Under the pieces are notes generated by a model. That model saw only the letters and a list, made by a program, of their open reading frames with translations. It made no database searches and had not been told where the DNA came from. From positions 1 through 18,472 of the forward strand of contig JANBQC010000566.1 of NCBI GenBank assembly GCA_027576995.1: a stretch of DNA of 18,472 nt. The letters are read 5' to 3'. Positions 16,158 through 18,472 of this stretch are shown piece after piece; positions within the stretch are counted from its first letter, which is position 1; each line of letters opens with the position of its first letter. This DNA comes from Dimargaris cristalligena. Taxonomy: Eukaryota > Kickxellomycota > Dimargaritomycetes > Dimargaritales > Dimargaritaceae. A program made the position numbers and the translations under genes.

Positions 16158-16178
16158 AATAGTAATAGTAATAGTAAT
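16158..16178. repeat. (TAATAG)n microsatellite, right half with target duplication
   Basis: It begins with AATAG (16158-16162), the second copy of the target duplication, and continues the hexanucleotide repeat in phase with 15581-15607. Confidence 0.9.
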
Positions 16179-16560
16179 TGGGCAGCAGTTCCAATTAATT
16201 GAGCATCAAGGAGAGCTTAGGATCAGGTGACTGGAAATACTAAGGGTTATATATATAAAGTTAGCCCCATACATTTTTACGAAAAATAGTGGCTTTATAA
16301 TATAGATATCAATAGGTTTAAGCAGGGTGACCGATAAGGGTAAACCAATGGTTCATATAGAATGTGCAGGTTTAAGGCATTAAATGCCACAGGTCTCTAA
16401 CAATACCTGAGAGCTGGTGTAGATACCATCAGTGGAGAGTCAGGGTGGTATAGCAGATACTGCAGACAGGAATACAAATAAATGGACATATAAAAAAATG
16501 AGTCTCAAGACTTACCAATGTATAGGAGGGTAGAGTAGATAGAGCTGGCTGCTTTCTTAG
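16179..16560. other. AT-rich spacer between solo LTR and RT relic
   Basis: No gene is supported. All frames are short; a 63-codon minus frame (16429-16620) lacks any signature. Confidence 0.4.
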
Positions 16561-16569
16561 CAATTGGGA

Positions 16570-16915
16570 AAGATAAGTGGCGAATATGTGGGTGTACAGT
16601 TTTTGGCCTTGAGGATGCAAGTAGTGAAGATTACCTCTCTTCCAATGCGACTAAAAGCCGAATATACCGGTCTCTTATTTGTAGACGATGCGATTTTTTT
16701 CCGGGTTGGAAGAGACAGTTCTAGGGACGAACATGTCCATTATTTCGGACCGGCAGGAACTAGTAAACAGATATACGGCAGATGGTACAACTAAAAGCAA
16801 ATTCATTATATTGCAATTAACAGTAATTGGTGGTGACTGCCAAATAGTACCAGACGGAAAGAGGATGAACAGCCGGAGAATAATTGGAAGAATAACGCGA
16901 TGGCATCTAATTTGA
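16570..16915 (+). pseudogene. Decayed non-LTR (LINE) reverse-transcriptase fragment
   Basis: In frame 1 the plus strand reads FLALRMQVVKITSLPMRL and then TGLLFVDDAIFF. The FVDD at 16678-16689 fits the catalytic motif C (F/Y-x-D-D) of reverse transcriptases, preceded by a hydrophobic strand as expected. After a run of seven T (16694-16700) the similarity seems to continue in the next frame, open to 16915: a helical stretch (RQELVNRYTADG), a KSKFIIL block and a PDGK...RRIIGRI block. This order (ADD box, helix, KS block, then the 'P.G......LG' block) is that of LINE reverse transcriptases downstream of motif C. A one-base slip in the T-run would explain the frame change. Only this short part is seen; endonuclease and RNase H are absent. 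The fit is by pattern, not by a search. Confidence 0.45.
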
Positions 16916-18080
16916 AGCCCCCACTTAAGTATCGCGCATCACGATTTATAGGGCGATTTTATTTCGGTGGGGGGGGGGTGCTATTGGGATAATCGTCTTT
17001 CCCATTCGTTATTGGGCACAGTAGTTATCCACAGTTAGAATGCCATTCTGCATTTCTGGATGGCAAAGCAAATTGATGAAATAAACGTACCTAAAGAAAA
17101 TACATGAAAATAAACTTGGTTAAAGTGGGTTCAATTAAGAACTATTGACTATGCTCAGATTTTTTTAGTATATACCTCTAATCGATACTGCCTACGGTCC
17201 ATCAGACACGTTACAAGAATTTTGGTTACGTAGTAACGGGGGACAGGTCATACCCCAATATGAATATTTGTTAGGGTTGCATCGAATGTGGGTGTGGTTG
17301 AAGTAGACGGGAAGGGTGGATATAGTAGAAGATATGAGAGAGGGCGAGGTGGGTGAATCTATATATAATCTCCATGGTTTGACGGGCATAGTAATGGTTG
17401 GTCGATCAAAGTGTGTGTAAATCGATGGAGTGATCCCTGCGGCTCACTTCTTGAACAAAGGGAGTGTGGCTTTGAACGATACCCAGGGTTTGGCGAGGAT
17501 ATTCGACAGGGAAACTATGAAGAGGGGAGATGTGAAAATAGAGGGAGTAGTTAATCCATGCGACAGTGCCAAGCAAACGATGTGAATGCAAAAAATTGGC
17601 CTACAGTCCATTGGCTTCTTTGAAAGACGGCGATTCAACCAGTTTACAATGATTTGGGCCCGATCCCGAATCGTAGGCCCCGTTACACTGTGGTGATCGA
17701 GGTATAGCCGGCGATTAATCTTCTAGGGGACTTGCTTCGATGCCATGTGGACGCAGAACTATGCTCACCGCCCACGCGGCAGGATGGCTAGAAACAAGAC
17801 GCCGGAGGGTAATGTTGAATTAATAACCCTTCCGGCTCTCGAAAACAGGGGGCTAGCCGTAGATCGCCAATGTTCCAATACCTTTGTTTAATCCCGAGGG
17901 CTGAAGAAATCGTGAGGCAGAGAAGTGCCGGCCAATTTTGGGTGGTGATCCATTCACAATAGTTTGGAAATAGTCCCCTGGCATCGCAAATGGGATACCC
18001 AGCGGTAGGATGAGCTGGGCGAGGCGAGAGAACAGTAGAATATCTACTTAGTTCGGTTTGGTGAACTGTTGCTAGACAAT
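16916..18080. other. Spacer before the right-edge gene
   Basis: I recognise no gene. The stretch at 17400-18060 is GC-richer than the part before it and contains minus-strand frames of 61-106 codons (the longest at 17788-18108) without any family signature; the longest overlaps the plus-strand TATA box. A run of ten G lies at 16969-16978 and an imperfect hairpin at 17801-17836. Confidence 0.4.
17801..17836. repeat. Hairpin with GC-rich arms and one bulge
   Basis: GCCGGAGGGT (17801-17810) pairs with ACCCTTCCGGC (17826-17836) with a single bulged base, around a 15-base AT-rich loop. It could be structured RNA or chance. Confidence 0.4.
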
Positions 18081-18090
18081 TATATAAATA
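18081..18090 (+). promoter_or_regulatory. TATA box of right-edge gene
   Basis: TATATAAATA lies 169 bp upstream of the expected start codon of the signal-peptide exon. It is followed by a pyrimidine- and A-rich leader without any ATG, similar in layout to the BiP promoter (178 bp). Confidence 0.5.
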
Positions 18091-18249
18091 CCCCAGGTTG
18101 CACCTCACATATTATTCACATCAATATTCCATCCATAGCACTTCATCTGCACTATCACTACTATAGCTTCACAATACCATTTCTCTTCTACTCTATAGCT
18201 TGATTTTATTCTGACTATTTTATCCACTCACCCTCCAACTACTTTCACC

Positions 18250-18345
18250 ATAATTAAGATCCCCCAACTGCTCATCTCAGTCACTTTGATTGGTGCCCTC
18301 CTAGTTGTGGCCTTGCCCCAGCCACAGCCCAATCTGGCCATCAGG
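18250..18345 (+). pseudogene. Signal-peptide exon lacking its ATG (runs toward right edge)
   Basis: From 18250 the frame reads ATA, then IKIPQLLISVTLIGALLVVA and LPQPQPNLAIR. A Lys, a long hydrophobic core, small residues and a polar Pro/Gln stretch are the hallmarks of a secretory signal peptide. The sequence before it, TTTCACC, is a good context for a start codon, but the codon is ATA, not ATG. No ATG in any frame occurs between the TATA box and 18357. The open stretch ends at AGG|GTAAAC (donor-like, 18346), with CAG acceptors at 18390-18395 and 18422-18424, but neither gives an open second exon in phase. The frame is closed upstream by TAG at 18196-18198. Either the gene has lost its start, it initiates at a non-AUG codon, an upstream exon exists, or one base is a sequencing error. 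The product is unknown. Confidence 0.4.
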
Positions 18346-18472
18346 GTAAACCTCAGATGAAGTAGAGTTTTATTTAAAGTGAATCTAAGGCAGGTGACCT
18401 TTTGGTCATAATTGCTATCCACAGGGAACATGATAATGGGTAATTTGGTCAAAAACCCTCAAAAGCTACAGA

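Noticed and set aside
17455..17463. ACAAAGGGA, an exact match to the smut-fungus pheromone response element bound by Prf1
   Set aside because: No mating gene or any supported gene lies near it; a nine-base match is expected now and then in 18 kb on two strands.
17788..18108. 106-codon minus-strand frame
   Set aside because: No recognised domain, no signal or membrane pattern, and it overlaps the plus-strand TATA box of the right-edge gene.

Overview
The window looks like nuclear DNA of a fungus. Three intact protein genes support this: the ER chaperone BiP/Kar2 with a C-terminal HDEL signal, the cell-fusion protein PRM1, which is a fungal family, and a secreted M36 fungalysin. There is also a eukaryotic tRNA-Pro with discriminator C and a Pol III T-run. 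Gene bodies are GC-richer than the AT-rich spacers, and introns are few: one in BiP, none needed in PRM1 or the protease. I cannot name the species. An early-diverging (non-Dikarya) fungus is only a guess.

Layout. Positions 1-3400 are mostly gene-poor. They hold a strong hairpin at the left edge, a C-rich (minus-strand) tract, tRNA-Pro(UGG) on the minus strand, a possible two-exon gene tail on the minus strand near 1.9-2.3 kb, and an unexplained GC-rich island at 2.4-2.98 kb. The BiP promoter and gene occupy 3.25-6.2 kb on the plus strand. PRM1 (6.86-9.63 kb, minus) converges on BiP. A 2.1-kb spacer separates PRM1 from the divergently transcribed fungalysin gene (11.71-13.67 kb, plus).

From 14.0 to 16.9 kb lies a stretch of dead mobile elements: a decayed Helitron/Pif1-type helicase (minus), a 550-bp solo LTR inserted into a TAATAG microsatellite with a 5-bp target duplication, and a decayed non-LTR reverse-transcriptase fragment (plus). 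The last 400 bases look like the promoter and signal-peptide exon of a secreted-protein gene running off the right edge. That exon has ATA where the start ATG is expected.

The most interesting regulatory signals are two CCAAT-N9-CCAC elements in opposite orientation upstream of BiP, which resemble the animal ER-stress element, and a perfect Ste12-type pheromone response element (ATGAAACA) 170 bp upstream of PRM1. BiP and the fungalysin both belong to the secretory pathway and PRM1 is a secretory-pathway membrane protein, but nothing shows the three genes to be co-regulated. I see no bacterial-style system, CRISPR array or gene cluster.
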